NCBI GenBank assembly: GCA_963402885.1
Contig: OY727097.1
Span: 26,219,401 to 26,283,400 of the forward strand
Length of the DNA stretch: 64,000 nt
Source: Antedon bifida
Lineage: Eukaryota > Echinodermata > Crinoidea > Comatulida > Antedonidae
Reading direction: 5' to 3'
The translations under genes were made by a program, and so were the position numbers. Below are positions 28,201-35,444 of this stretch, in pieces (positions within the stretch are counted from its first letter, which is position 1; the number at the start of each line of letters is the position of its first letter). Below the pieces are notes generated by a model, which was given only the letters and a program-made list of their open reading frames with translations, was not told the DNA's origin and made no database searches.

Positions 28201-28703
28201 GTGTTGTTATTATTATTAATGAAATGAAATTGTTTAGGGCTAGCTATGTATGTCTTGTGTCACCATCGGTAAATTGACAAATCGCTATTAACAATATACC
28301 TAAACAAATTGATCAAACTCCTACAGTAGCAAACACACTTCCCTCATCACAACCTGACCCATTTTCAATCCACATCTTGTGTAGGCCTACTGTTACCTAT
28401 CCCTCGTCAATCTTCTGTAGGCCTACTGTTAGGCCTGCCTTTCCCTCGTCAACCATAAAGCTCTAGCATGCTACCAGGCAGGCTGAGTTTTCTACTCTGA
28501 ATATATCAAGTTTGAAGATACAACCAATGGAATGAAAGCGAGAATATTAATCTCCCCTGATAAAAAAATAAATTGATTACCTTTATCCGTACGGTTGGAG
28601 AACCGTTTAAATGTGCCGCCCATTCTGGTGGTGTGTACGGAAGTAGCGTGGCGGGATTTTCTTTCCATCTGAACATATTATTTGCTTCGCCATTTTTTTC
28701 CAT
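1192..28703 (-). CDS. D-cysteine desulfhydrase / ACC deaminase-family PLP enzyme, multi-exon gene (whole locus)
   Basis: The family comprises fold-type II PLP enzymes that split D-cysteine to pyruvate, ammonia and sulfide, or deaminate ACC; the substrate here is not provable. Eight exons found on the minus strand join in consistent phase to about 348 residues, close to the family's usual length. Visible motifs: RPTP-like entry (PMTPIHLW, ~45-52), YIKRDDMTGA (~64-73), PLP Schiff-base lysine in TGNK-VRKLEFLL (K79), SNH (S106-H108), NRLVGA (~146-151), IPVG (~188-191), the phosphate-loop position (IATGENAAGL, ~224-233), and STP followed by TTGILLDPTYTGK (~308-320). Introns run from 0.9 to 6.4 kb. 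Oddities: the usual VGGSN is VGKPS, and the usual GSGGT-type phosphate loop reads ATGEN. No signal peptide is visible, so the protein is probably cytosolic. The last exon is uncertain. Family membership is very likely; the exact reaction is inference. Confidence 0.9.
1687..1844. mobile_element. Harbinger-like palindromic MITE, family A copy 1
   Basis: About 158 bp. The ends are inverted copies of AGCTCTGTCTACACTATCAA, and internal words (GTGATGTGCCCAAATATGG / CCATATGGGCACATCAC) are also inverted, so the element is nearly one hairpin. It is flanked by TAA and TTA. Confidence 0.85.
1899..2039 (-). CDS. PLP enzyme exon 8 (residues 301-347)
   Basis: Acceptor TTTTTTTACAG, donor CATACAG|GTTAGT. 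It encodes FIRKVATTTGILLDPTYTGK, then RSKFKGNRILFIHT. TTGILLDPTYTGK carries the conserved tyrosine near the PLP ring. The exon ends in phase 1 with the first base of the glycine of the expected H-T-G-G. If unspliced, translation would stop at once (GGT TAG). Confidence 0.94.
2122..2172. repeat. Fragment of MITE family C
   Basis: TTTGATCCCCGGAAGTTAGC...TTGATTGCCTTG matches the right end of the 188-bp element at 17890-18077. Confidence 0.6.
2768..2790. repeat. Solo terminal arm of MITE family A
   Basis: AGCTCTGTCTACACTACC matches only the first bases of the family terminal repeat; the rest is missing. Confidence 0.6.
3445..3779 (+). mobile_element. MITE family E, copy 1
   Basis: It starts TTAAAGATTTATTGTCCCCC and ends with the inverted form AAGACAATACATCTTTAA. 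It shares words such as GACAAAATAAATGGTTAAAT with the copy at 42623-42922 and, inverted, with the copy at 4312-4635. Confidence 0.8.
4312..4635 (-). mobile_element. MITE family E, copy 2 (inverted)
   Basis: Reverse-orientation relative of 3445-3779: GTTAAAGATATATTGTCCCT at the left, then GGAATATGCCATTTTAATGT, and a TTTCTTTAA-type right end. With copy 1 it makes an inverted pair 530 bases apart inside intron 7 of the PLP-enzyme gene. It contains the G-run at 4599-4611. Confidence 0.8.
4661..4827 (-). CDS. PLP enzyme exon 7 (residues 245-300)
   Basis: Acceptor TGGCAG, donor AATAG|GTAGGC. The leading G completes Lys245 and the trailing G begins Asp301, so phases match exons 6 and 8. The peptide contains IHAYAVCYDAKTFHSHIN and later IIEGYQGDGYGLSTPHEI, typical of the family's C-terminal half (H-A-x-x-V-C-D, then G-x-G-Y-G-x-x-T-P-E). 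A run of 13 G lies about 50 bases past the donor. Confidence 0.93.
5510..5672. mobile_element. MITE family C, copy
   Basis: Contains TCTGGCTGCGACAAATAG, the inverted TGTCGCAGCCACAG, and the right end GCATCCTGTTGTTAGATTGC, shared with the elements at 17890-18077 and 38062-38335. The left end is divergent. Confidence 0.7.
5716..5816 (-). CDS. PLP enzyme exon 6 (residues 212-244, phosphate loop)
   Basis: Acceptor TTAAAG, donor TTAAA|GTAAGT, 33 codons plus two bases. It encodes FDDIIVTIATGENAAGLAIG followed by NYLTGSKL. This is the family's D-D-I-V-V-x-x-G-S-G-G-T-x-A-G-L-A-x-G segment. The phosphate-loop positions read A-T-G-E-N here. Confidence 0.92.
5914..6072. mobile_element. MITE family A copy 3
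   Basis: AGCTCTGTCTGCACTATCAA at the left and TATAGTGTAGACAGAGCT at the right, with the usual GTGATGTGCCCATAATATGG core. Part of the right half has been replaced by GTGAGTGAGTAGG-type sequence. Intron 5 of the PLP-enzyme gene. Confidence 0.85.
6080..8960. other. Intron 5 remainder of the PLP-enzyme gene, no further gene seen
   Basis: AT-rich intronic DNA. The short frame at 7431-7619 is a T-rich hydrophobic chance ORF. GCATGCG words lie near 6306, 7025 and 8880. Confidence 0.5.
8964..9063 (-). CDS. PLP enzyme exon 5 (residues 178-211)
   Basis: Acceptor CTATTAG and donor TCAA|GTGAGA. The first base T completes AGT (Ser178) from exon 4. The peptide EIRKIKSYLIPVGKPST and then QGYLWAWQELLDQ corresponds to the family's K-P-Y-x-I-P-V-G-G-S-N ... 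G-Y segment. The glycine-serine-asparagine of that motif is replaced by Lys-Pro-Ser. The exon ends in phase 0. Confidence 0.9.
9064..14064. other. Intron 4 of the PLP-enzyme gene, no gene seen
   Basis: Five kilobases of AT-rich DNA. A segment at about 13034-13210 (TACAGCGGGCTTACGTCCCA and neighbours) is less AT-rich and looks like a degraded dispersed repeat, but it could not be assigned. Frames at 10679-10885 and 12137-12325 have no support. Confidence 0.5.
14065..14201 (-). CDS. PLP enzyme exon 4 (residues 133-177)
   Basis: Acceptor TTTGTAG, donor CTAAG|GTACGG, 45 codons plus two bases (phase 2). It encodes NPEDIVPRGNVLLNRLVGAQ, matching the family's G-N-x-L-L-x-R-L-V-G-A segment, followed by an acidic stretch before the next beta strand. 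An open frame of 110 codons on the opposite strand (14005-14337) is a shadow of this exon. Confidence 0.93.
15542..15700 (-). CDS. PLP enzyme exon 3 (residues 80-132, SNH motif)
   Basis: Acceptor ATCATAG and donor AAG|GTAAGT bound 53 codons, phase 0 at both ends. The peptide opens VRKLEFLLAEAVEM, directly continuing the PLP-lysine motif, and contains ITCGAVLSNHCRTTAVAAG. The Ser-Asn-His (106-108) is the catalytic and PLP-contacting motif of the family. The usual double glycine before it is Cys-Gly here. Confidence 0.95.
15701..17880. other. Intron 2 segment, no gene seen
   Basis: AT-rich intronic sequence. The short frames at 16538-16792 and 16828-17085 lack conserved motifs or splice context. 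Confidence 0.45.
17890..18077. mobile_element. MITE family C, intact copy with target duplication
   Basis: 188 bp. Left end CAAGGCAATCTAACAATAGG and right end CCTGTTTTTAGATTGCCTTG are inverted copies. It is flanked by GTTCTAT on both sides (17883-17889 and 18078-18084). A 7-8-bp duplication suggests a hAT-type origin. It lies in intron 2 of the PLP-enzyme gene. Confidence 0.85.
18556..19085. repeat. Three tandem copies of a ~175-bp unit
   Basis: Shared words GTAAAATAAGTAACAGCAAT, ATTTATAAATGCGTAATTTA and GTGTGCTCAAACGGTAATA recur in order, beginning near 18561, 18727 and 18908. The third copy is more diverged. Confidence 0.85.
19355..19562. repeat. 19-bp minisatellite (GGTAAACCGACCGAAGAAC)n
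   Basis: About eleven head-to-tail 19-bp units with point variants (GACGG, GATCG, GACCA, CGTAG). Two overlapping open frames on the minus strand (79 and 83 codons) read through it and encode FFGRFTVLRSVYRSSVGLP-like repeats. They are repeat artefacts. Confidence 0.93.
19563..22026. other. Intron 2 segment near exon 2, no gene seen
   Basis: No exon-like segment recognised. The sequence is CpG-containing but lacks an open frame with motifs. A GCGCATGCG word lies at about 19619. Confidence 0.45.
22027..22140 (-). CDS. PLP enzyme exon 2 (residues 42-79, PLP lysine)
   Basis: A TTTTTTATAG acceptor (AG at 22142-22141) and AAG|GTTAGA donor bound 38 codons. The peptide contains MTPIHLWKIPGIPEDVELYI and KRDDMTGAAMTGNK. 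The final lysine (K79) is the PLP Schiff-base lysine of the family, encoded by the last codon before the intron. Both ends are phase 0. Confidence 0.93.
22218..22604. repeat. (ATC)n / (GTC)n compound microsatellite
   Basis: About 390 bp of CAT/ATC/GTC triplets. The word TCGTCGTCGTTTTATCATCG followed by TCACTCTTCTCGTC occurs at both ends (near 22255 and 22567), so the array holds an internal duplication. It sits about 80 bases upstream of the exon 2 acceptor of the PLP-enzyme gene. Open frames of poly-His/Ile/Met here are artefacts. Confidence 0.95.
23030..23312. repeat. ~55-bp tandem repeat of palindromic units
   Basis: Five copies of a 55-bp unit containing CAGATCTCAGATATACCTGA and TTTTCTAGAACTCAGATTTC. 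Each unit is itself rich in inverted words (AAACTCAG/CTGAGTTT). The 99-codon frame (23108-23407) is a repeat artefact. Confidence 0.9.
23640..23800. repeat. Inverted relative of the 55-bp repeat
   Basis: TCTGAGTTTTATAGATCTAG and AAACTCAGATATATCTGCGA repeat the words of 23030-23312 after about 330 bases. GTGGTCTGAGTTTTCTTA here is inverted relative to AGAAAGCTCAGACCAC near 23330, suggesting the two arrays are arms of one element. Confidence 0.65.
24029..24156. mobile_element. MITE family B copy, nested in a second B-type copy
   Basis: AGCTTGGTTCTCACTAGAGA at the left and CTCTCTAGTGTGAACCAAGC at the right form terminal inverted repeats, flanked by TAA and TTA. On both sides lie further B-family words (TGCTTGGTTCCCACTCGGAC at 23970 and GTCCTGCGTTGCGCCTACGT at 24260), so this copy appears to have entered an older one. 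Confidence 0.7.
25731..25863. mobile_element. MITE family A copy 4, exact TTA duplication
   Basis: 133 bp with AGCTCTGTATACACTAGC at the left and GTTTAGACAGAGCT at the right, flanked on both sides by TTA (25728-25730 and 25864-25866). The right arm lost its GATAGTG segment. Confidence 0.85.
26100..26280. mobile_element. Repeat family G, copy 1
   Basis: TAGTCTAGGTTACAGACGGA ... AGATAAATATTTTGGCACAT ... ACAGACTTGAGTCTAG. The central word also occurs at 38140 and, inverted, at 34475. It is flanked by GTTTTACTCTA-like words on both sides, a possible target duplication. Confidence 0.65.
26286..26429. mobile_element. MITE family A copy 5
   Basis: Left AGCCCTGTCTACACTATCAA, right GATAGTGTAGACAAGAGCT, core GTGATGTGCCCAAATACGG. 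It abuts family G copy 1. Confidence 0.85.
28581..28703 (-). CDS. PLP enzyme exon 1 (start codon, residues 1-41)
   Basis: ATG at 28703-28701 opens MEKNGEANNMFRWK. The exon continues through the conserved PYTPPEWAAHL and ends RIK at a GTAATC donor (28580). The reading frame stays open upstream, but a pyrimidine-rich ...TTTTACAG acceptor ends at 28725, so this exon probably begins at 28724 with a short 5'UTR and a further non-coding exon may lie upstream. The start is chosen because it is the first ATG after that acceptor. An alternative start within the exon is M10. Confidence 0.85.
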
Positions 28704-28838
28704 CGTCTTACTCACAAAGTAAATCTGTAAAACGGAAACGCACGTTTTAATAACTCTATTTTTTAATGTGTCCTCTTCCAACCTCAATGCGATTATGAAT
28801 AAGCCTGTGTGACTTACCATCATCTACGAAAACGTTGT

Positions 28839-28850
28839 GCGCATGCGCTT
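28839..28850. promoter_or_regulatory. NRF-1-like GCGCATGCGC site upstream of the PLP-enzyme gene
   Basis: A palindromic TGCGCATGCGC word lies about 140 bases upstream of the start codon of the minus-strand gene. This is the consensus of the NRF-1 transcription factor, commonly found near animal promoters. Similar GCATGCG words occur in the gene's introns, so promoter function is inference. Confidence 0.4.
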
Positions 28851-28884
28851 GAATACAATCTGCATGTTGATCGGCATGGATTAC

Positions 28885-29022
28885 CGTATTCGAATAAACG
28901 ACCCCCTCCCTTTGAATAAACGCCTCTCTCCCTTTGAATAAACGCCTCTCTCCGTTTGAATAAACGCCTCTCTCCCTTTGAATAAACGCCTCTCTCCCTT
29001 TGAATAAACGCCTGTCTCCCTA
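28885..29022 (-). repeat. 21-bp minisatellite upstream of the PLP-enzyme gene
   Basis: About six head-to-tail copies of a 21-bp unit (CTCCCTTTGAATAAACGCCT and variants) lie 180-320 bases upstream of the start codon. The open frame crossing it on the minus strand is a product of the repeat. Confidence 0.9.
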
Positions 29023-29339
29023 CTCTAAACTCGCTTTTTCTGACATTGTTATACATATATATATACTATTATATTTCTCTCACAGTAATTGTAAACGACT
29101 GTTGTAATACAACTACTTTTCTTTAAACCTGTTACTGATCTTTGTATTTAATGTTAGTAAATTTATAGAACTGATTGAAGGATACGATTTCCATACATAC
29201 CGTACTACATACCGGCTTATAGGTATTAAATAATGCAAGATCGTTCTCGTTTTTTTGTCTTTTGAATACATTAAAAAAAGAAGCAACAATAACAGCAGAA
29301 AGGGTAATAATAATGTATTTATTTTATTTTACTGGACCA

Positions 29340-29487
29340 AAGCACACTGTGTGTTTACTTAAACTACGGCTCGTCATATATGGATCAGAAAGTTGGACCA
29401 CTACAAAGAAACTTGAGAAGCAATTATTGACTCCGTGCTGCTATGGGAATAAAATGTCAACAAAGAACCAGAACGAAGTACTACTTT
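29340..29487 (+). pseudogene. LINE reverse-transcriptase C-terminal remnant, 5' part
   Basis: Reads VIYGSESWTTTKKLEKQL at 29370-29425, the Y-G-S-E-T-W-T-x-T-K-K-L-E motif found after the RT domain of craniofacial-development-protein-2-like non-LTR retrotransposons. It then degrades. Interrupted by the transposon at 29497-31212 and resumes at 31222. Confidence 0.75.
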
Positions 29488-29496
29488 GGCCATACC

Positions 29497-31212
29497 ATGG
29501 ATTAAAGAATAGAAGGATATGCATCGACGTGAGATCAAGGGTTCCTTGACTCTCGCCGACAGACCGCGGACCGCCCACAATGTTACAGTTTAATTAACCG
29601 CATGGTAACAACGAAACGGTCGCGTGCCTAATATATTGTTTACTGCACATGTGCAACGACATTTAACCTTGTTGGCTACGCTTCTTTCGCGCGTTCTTTG
29701 GTTTCCGGTCCTTCATAGAAACTTTACTGCTACCACATAGCCTACAAATCGTTTGCAGACACAATTGGTGATTGCTCATTTTCTATCTAGAAAATAGAAA
29801 ATATTGTTGCACCTATGTATTCATACATATTTGAACAGTATAATCAGTGGCGTAACGACTATGTGCGCTCACTGGCTAAACCCAGGGGCCCTGAAGCTTG
29901 GGGCCCATGAGCAGTGCCCAAAGGAACAGGCATAAAATATGTCGAAAGTGCTAAAAACGTCCCAGGCCTCGATCTTTGAAACTTAGAGGGCCACTTAGGT
30001 TTCCTAAACAAGTGGCTACAGGCCTCCCACTGAGTATAATTTTTATTGAAAACAGTTATTAAATTACATTGTATGTTATTGTGAAGACCCTAGTGTAGGC
30101 CTACTTCATCAATATACCAGGTAAAAACAATACTATATTGTTATTGGCTTAGAATTGTAGATGCTATAATTGTAATTAGTATAGGTTTCTGCCGCGATTG
30201 ATCTTCGCTAATGTTTTTATGACATTAAAGTAGCATTTTATGACCTGTAGTAGCCCTACATCTGAGACAATAACTATTTGTTGTCTCAGCCTACATGTAA
30301 AATTACAAAATACTAGGCCTAGGCCTTCTAGGCTTACTAGTAAACCATATGATTTGCCGACATTGATACTGCTAATCTTAAGTGTAGTAGATACAACATT
30401 TAATCATGATCTATATACTCACCGTTGTCTTACTTCTTGTGTGAATAATAATAGGTACTTCGTTTGTTCGTGATTAAGTTTGCCCTGCGTGTACTTTTCA
30501 AAACGACCGCTAGGTAACGTATCGCAAACTATACATAGCGAGCCAATCCCGGATCAGGGATCGCTGTTTTCATTCAATTAGGCCCGGTGATTGGATGTGA
30601 TGTGGATGACATAACCACTAGCCAATCACCAGGCACTACAATTTAAATATAATCACATCGATAATTAAGGAGATTTATGAAGAAACCACTGCTTAGCCAT
30701 ATATTAAAAACACGATTGTTGTATGTGTGAACACCGGCCACGCTAACAACATACATGATCAAATGCATAATTTAATATTCTATAGATTAACGCAATTTTT
30801 AATGACAGAAGATGGCAGGCAAATAATGATAATTCAAATATAAAAATTGCATATTTTATTAATATTACCAACTACTTAAAATTACCAGTCGTAAGAAAGT
30901 GAACTTTTCGTAGTCCGATTGTGATGAAACTAAAACAGAATTGTTCAGCAATATATTTTTGTTGTCAATTAATCATCGACGCAGACATGTCAATAGAACA
31001 TTCAGACTGCGCATACGATTTCTACATGGTTACGTTTTGGTCTCAAAAAATGTAACAGTTGATTCACAGCGTTTTACAGAGGGCCGCGGTTAGAGACACG
31101 GAGTTCAATGAGCGTGTTTGTTTGATTGGCAGCAGTGCTTTAGTATAGGCAAGCGCGTTGTAAAATCGTTTGATGTCACCGTCGATGCATATCCTTCTAT
31201 TCTTTAATCCAT
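29497..31212. mobile_element. 1.7-kb terminal-inverted-repeat transposon inside a LINE
   Basis: The first 33 bases (ATGGATTAAAGAATAGAAGG then ATATGCATCGACG) recur inverted at 31180-31212. The target GGCCATACC is duplicated exactly at 29488-29496 and 31213-31221. A 9-bp duplication with long terminal repeats suggests a Mutator-like non-autonomous element. No transposase frame is visible inside. It carries the hAT MITE at 29845-30032. LINE sequence continues across the insertion. Confidence 0.9.
29845..30032 (+). mobile_element. hAT-type MITE with 8-bp target duplication
   Basis: 188 bp starting CAGTGGCGTAACGAC and ending GGCCTCCCACTG, flanked by identical AGTATAAT (29837-29844 and 30033-30040). 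CAGTGGCG ends and 8-bp duplications are hallmarks of hAT elements. A reverse-orientation relative is at 52449-52640. Confidence 0.92.
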
Positions 31213-31221
31213 GGCCATACC

Positions 31222-31432
31222 AACAAAAACAATAAGAAGAAGACTGACATTTCCTGGACACTGTCTTCACAATTAAAAAGAAATCATTGCAGATGTTCTG
31301 ATGTGGCTTGCAAAACATGGAAGACTAGCACTCACATACATTGATGTACTAGAGATGGATACTGGTATACAGAGAGAGGAACTGGCTGTCACAATGGCTT
31401 ATAGGAAGTTATGGAGGAATCTAGTCATATAA
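31222..31432 (+). pseudogene. LINE reverse-transcriptase C-terminal remnant, 3' part
   Basis: Continues the LINE after the transposon: IRRRRLTFPGHC, an internal stop, then LTYIDVLEMDTG and MAYRKLWRNLVI up to a TAA at 31430-31432. R-R-R-L-x-F-x-G-H-C and T-Y-I-D-x-L are conserved in this LINE group. Stops and missing parts show it is dead. Confidence 0.85.
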
Positions 31433-32794
31433 GTTTGGGTATATTTCGGACAAGTTAGTACAGTTAGTGTTTACTTGGAGTAGCGATTAAACGTAATTGC
31501 GTTGAGCGCAGAAAGTGTTCATTCATCATTCACTATGTTTTTCGATATTTCTATAATATTTTGTCCACGCAATTTGTCCACCCAACCTATCACGTAATCC
31601 TAATGTGCAATAGGCCTACGTTTGGCTTGAGGGATCTTATAGCCAAACATATTTATGATACCACACCAGCTCTCATTGAGGTACTGTAACATGCAACGTG
31701 CAAGACTGCGCCGTTCAATTGGTATTCCATTATTTAACAAGATAAATCCGTCTTCCGTGTGAAAGCAGCTTAACGCTGTAAATCATTATATATTCTATTG
31801 TTTGGCTTCAAGTTATGTGTGAACTGAATTTTACTGCGTTTTTTATTATTAATATGAACCATCTGTCATTTTAAATAATATTCAAAGTCATTTTTCTTTC
31901 AAAGTATTAACAATCTCTTATAATAAATTTATATTGATTCCTGACACAAGATCGTACAGATCCAATCTAAACAATTTTGGCTTTTATATACATTTTAATA
32001 GAAAACTAAGTAATTTTGTATTACGGTGAAATATGATATTAAGCATATCTTGTGCATTCAAGTTGTAAGGTGGATTGATAATAATCGAATGTATATAGTA
32101 TTGATTATCGGCTCTCAAACCAATAGAGTTGACTGATTAGATTAGATTACATCAGATCTGTGTGAGAAAATGCCAAATCTTTTTAGGATCAGTGTTCGAT
32201 CTAGGAAACCTGTCTACACCCATCTATCCCACCTCTAATAATCATCTCCAATAGTAGACCTAGCTATACAGGCATGCAGCAGATTAATGCGAAATATCAT
32301 TATGTACTATTTTATATTACATAGCCTGACGTTTCATTACATTAAAATTGGTATATTCTTCATAATCAACCTGGGGCATATGTAAGTGGTTGTGAATAGA
32401 AGCATTGATGTGCTTTCGGGAAGAAGAATAATACTGTAATAACAGAATACTGCTGAGATGAGAAATTTGAGATTAACATCCACGAGCATACCTCCCAACC
32501 CAATCATTTGAAATTCATCTTATTTCAACGTTAATATTTTCTATTTCTCTACTTCACAAGTACGCTTTGAAACAACATACTTGTTTGTGTATCGTGCGTT
32601 ATGCAAATACGTCATGTACATTGAAGAATTGTGGGACTTCCGGCAAAATATTAACACTTTACATTTAATATTAACAATGATAGCCACAGTGCAATTTGTG
32701 CAGAGGTGGGTATACTTCCTGTCAATTAGAAATAGTCAATTTCAAGTTATATTGGATTCACACTGCTCAAATTGAAACGGTTTCGTGGAGCTTA

Positions 32795-33082
32795 AGCTTG
32801 GTTCCCACTAGGACTATTAAGCGCACCGCAAGTAATGCTCTGTTTAGACTGTCAAACTAGTTTGACAAAAAAATTGTGATGTGACCAAATACGGTACTGA
32901 TATGCCCAAAAATGGTAGTCATATGACATCATCATGTCCATATATATGCGCATCACATTTTTTGTCACATAAAGTTTGATAGTGTAAACGGAGCTTAATG
33001 CGATTGATCATCAAAAGTGCCGACCGGTTGTGATTGGTCAACTCATTTGCGTCGCGCTGCGTCTATGTGGGAAAGGAGAGAA
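32795..33082. mobile_element. MITE family B copy interrupted by family A
   Basis: AGCTTGGTTCCCACTAGGAC at the left and GTGATTGGTCAACTCATTTGCGTCGC-type words at the right match the B element at 44275-44453. The middle is occupied by a family A copy (32836-32995). Confidence 0.75.
32836..32995. mobile_element. MITE family A copy 6, nested, TAA duplication
   Basis: Flanked by TAA at 32833-32835 and 32996-32998. Arms TGCTCTGTTTAGACTGTCAA and TTTGATAGTGTAAACGGAGC. It has been inserted into a B element. Confidence 0.85.
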
Positions 33083-33721
33083 CGCACATACAAATTATTT
33101 TACCAATTACAAGCGGTGAAAAATCTACCACTACTTATAAAATTACTTGCTTTTCACTCGACCGATTATCGTAAATTTCTGCATGTAGGCCTATGTCGAC
33201 GTTATTTAGCCCTGATAAAGTGTTTTCATAAAGCGTGGAAATTCCTAGCTTACATTTGAACAGCTTTTGTAGTTTAATTCTGAAGAGTCATTATTTGCAT
33301 TATTTTAGTATTTGCCCTTGGTAATATTATTGAATTTATATTCATCGTAGTACATAAACCATTTAAGACTACCTGAGATGAATTCAAGAAAATGCATTTA
33401 ACAAAACATGAGTAAGCAAACGTTGATTGTCAAGCCGTAAGTGATCAAAATAAATAGAAAAACATTAACATTAGATTGCGCAGACACAAGCCTTAACCTT
33501 GATTCTCATATTTAAATGGTAAATACAATGTGAATGATACGTAAATGAAGCGTACAGATGTACCTCATATTGCTTACAGGGATACATTAATTGTCATATA
33601 GCTACACACAGCTAGTAATTATACATGTTAAATTGAGGCTTTTTGACAAAATCGAATGAAGGACACGGTTCGTTTGGTTGCTACTGTAGAAATACTTACA
33701 TTTGTAATACATTGTGCATAC

Positions 33722-33877
33722 AGACAAACACTGTCAAACTAATTAGACAAAAAATTGTGGTGTGCCCAAATATGGTAGTTATATGCTCAAATATGGCAGT
33801 GATATGACATCACCATGTCCATATTATGGGCACATCACAATTTTTTTTTTTCACATAAAGATCGATAGTGTTTGTCT
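33722..33877. mobile_element. MITE family A-like copy 7
   Basis: The core matches family A (GTGTGCCCAAATATGGTAGT ... ATTATGGGCACATCACAA) but the outer ends are AGACAAACACTGTCAAAC / GATAGTGTTTGTCT, a variant terminus. Confidence 0.75.
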
Positions 33878-33923
33878 TGTCTTGTCTTCGATGTTTGGTT
33901 TAGGCTATTGGGTTTAGTCGTTA

Positions 33924-34043
33924 AGCATTGTCTACACTATCAAACTTTATGTGTCAAAAAATGTGATGTGCCCATAAAAGTACATGATGATGTCATATCA
34001 CTACCATATTTAAGCATAGCACTACCATGTATGGGCACATGAA
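33924..34043. mobile_element. MITE family A copy 8, right end missing
   Basis: AGCATTGTCTACACTATCAA followed by the family core up to TATGGGCACATG. The terminal right arm is absent. Confidence 0.75.
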
Positions 34044-34397
34044 AATCTCTGCTATGCTGGTTATATTGTTTATCGTTCTATTCATCCTGGACCAAAGTGT
34101 CCAGACGTTTTACGACAATGCAATACGCTTAGGCCTAATTGGTTTCAATTAAAGACCATCCGATTAAATAGAATTATTAGGACTAATTCTAACTAATGGA
34201 ATCAACAATGTCTACACAATGACATATAATTACGATGCGTATGACGTGATAGCGCGTAATGAATAATAGTATACATTGTGAACGTGTACCAATTGTTCAT
34301 CACTGTTGATCAGGTGGATCAGCGTATGCGCACCATCGTTAATGCAAAATAAAGAAGAATGAATTTAACTTTTGTTTCGTTACTTTCACCCGATTAT

Positions 34398-34540
34398 GTA
34401 GACTTGCCCCTTTCGAGGCTTTTCGATTTTTGTCCGAAAATACGATCTCATGTATTATACGTATGAAACGCCATATGTGCCAAAATATTTATCTTTAGTA
34501 ATATTAATTCGAAACTCCGTCTGGAACCCAGACTACCGAC
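34398..34540 (-). mobile_element. Repeat family G, copy 2 (inverted)
   Basis: Read on the minus strand it gives AGTCTGGGTTCCAGACGGAG, AGATAAATATTTTGGCACAT, ATGGCGTTTCATACGTATAA and GGGGCAAGTCTAC, as at 38106-38262. Confidence 0.75.
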
Positions 34541-35444
34541 TATGAAGCTGTCATTAATATGTATTAAAAGTATTTAATAATACCTAAGCTCGTATCTAGA
34601 TAACTGTCAATAGTCCGTTAAGGTCTACCTAATGACACCTGCGCAGAGTCGGGTACTTTGCGTTTTATGACAGTACAAAACGGCTTAAAATACGTCTATA
34701 ATAATTATTGCTAATTCGTTAAGACATAAATTGAAAATTCAATTGTTCTAATGAATTTACTCCTTTTTAGTGTCATGATTCGGTTGTGAAAATTGAGCAC
34801 ATGTGCCTCAATTGTTGTTCTAACCAACATGTACGGTATTTATGTCAAGTAAGTAGGACTACTTTGCTACTTAAGAAGTCAGTAATCAATCTTTCAAAAG
34901 GCATCACATCTTAACCACTAGGCCTACTTATGCCAAAGTACTCGTTGAAATCCATCAACAACTATAGCCAAAGAAACTGAACGGTAAGTCACTAAAATTC
35001 ACTGAAAAGCTCCATTTTTCTATATTTGTGTATCACGTATCAACTTCAAAATTGGCGGTGGATCTAGGATTTAGAAGGGATGAGGTGGGTGTGTGAGAGG
35101 TGGAGGGGAAGTGGGGGTTTGGGCATCAAAAGTGCTTAATTAACCCAAACCACCAATGATTCATTCCATTAATTACCTTCTATAAATAAACATCTAATAC
35201 GTTAGTCTAGTTGGCTCGAGTTGACTGAATATTCTTACTATTCCATGGCATAATTAATTTTAAAAAAAACAAAACACATAAACGTATGAACGTAGCAAAC
35301 CAGGTGTCCATTGCTGGTGGATCGGCGTATTTTATGCACTTTTAACAGATCATCCATGTTTTAGATAAAATGTAAATGGGGAATAACCTGGGATTTGCAG
35401 CCTAAAGAATTGCGCACAGGTGTGGACGACACAAACCACAGCGT

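Noticed and set aside
28820..29056. Minus-strand frame with repeated QRERGVYSKG
   Set aside because: Product of the 21-bp minisatellite upstream of the PLP-enzyme gene.
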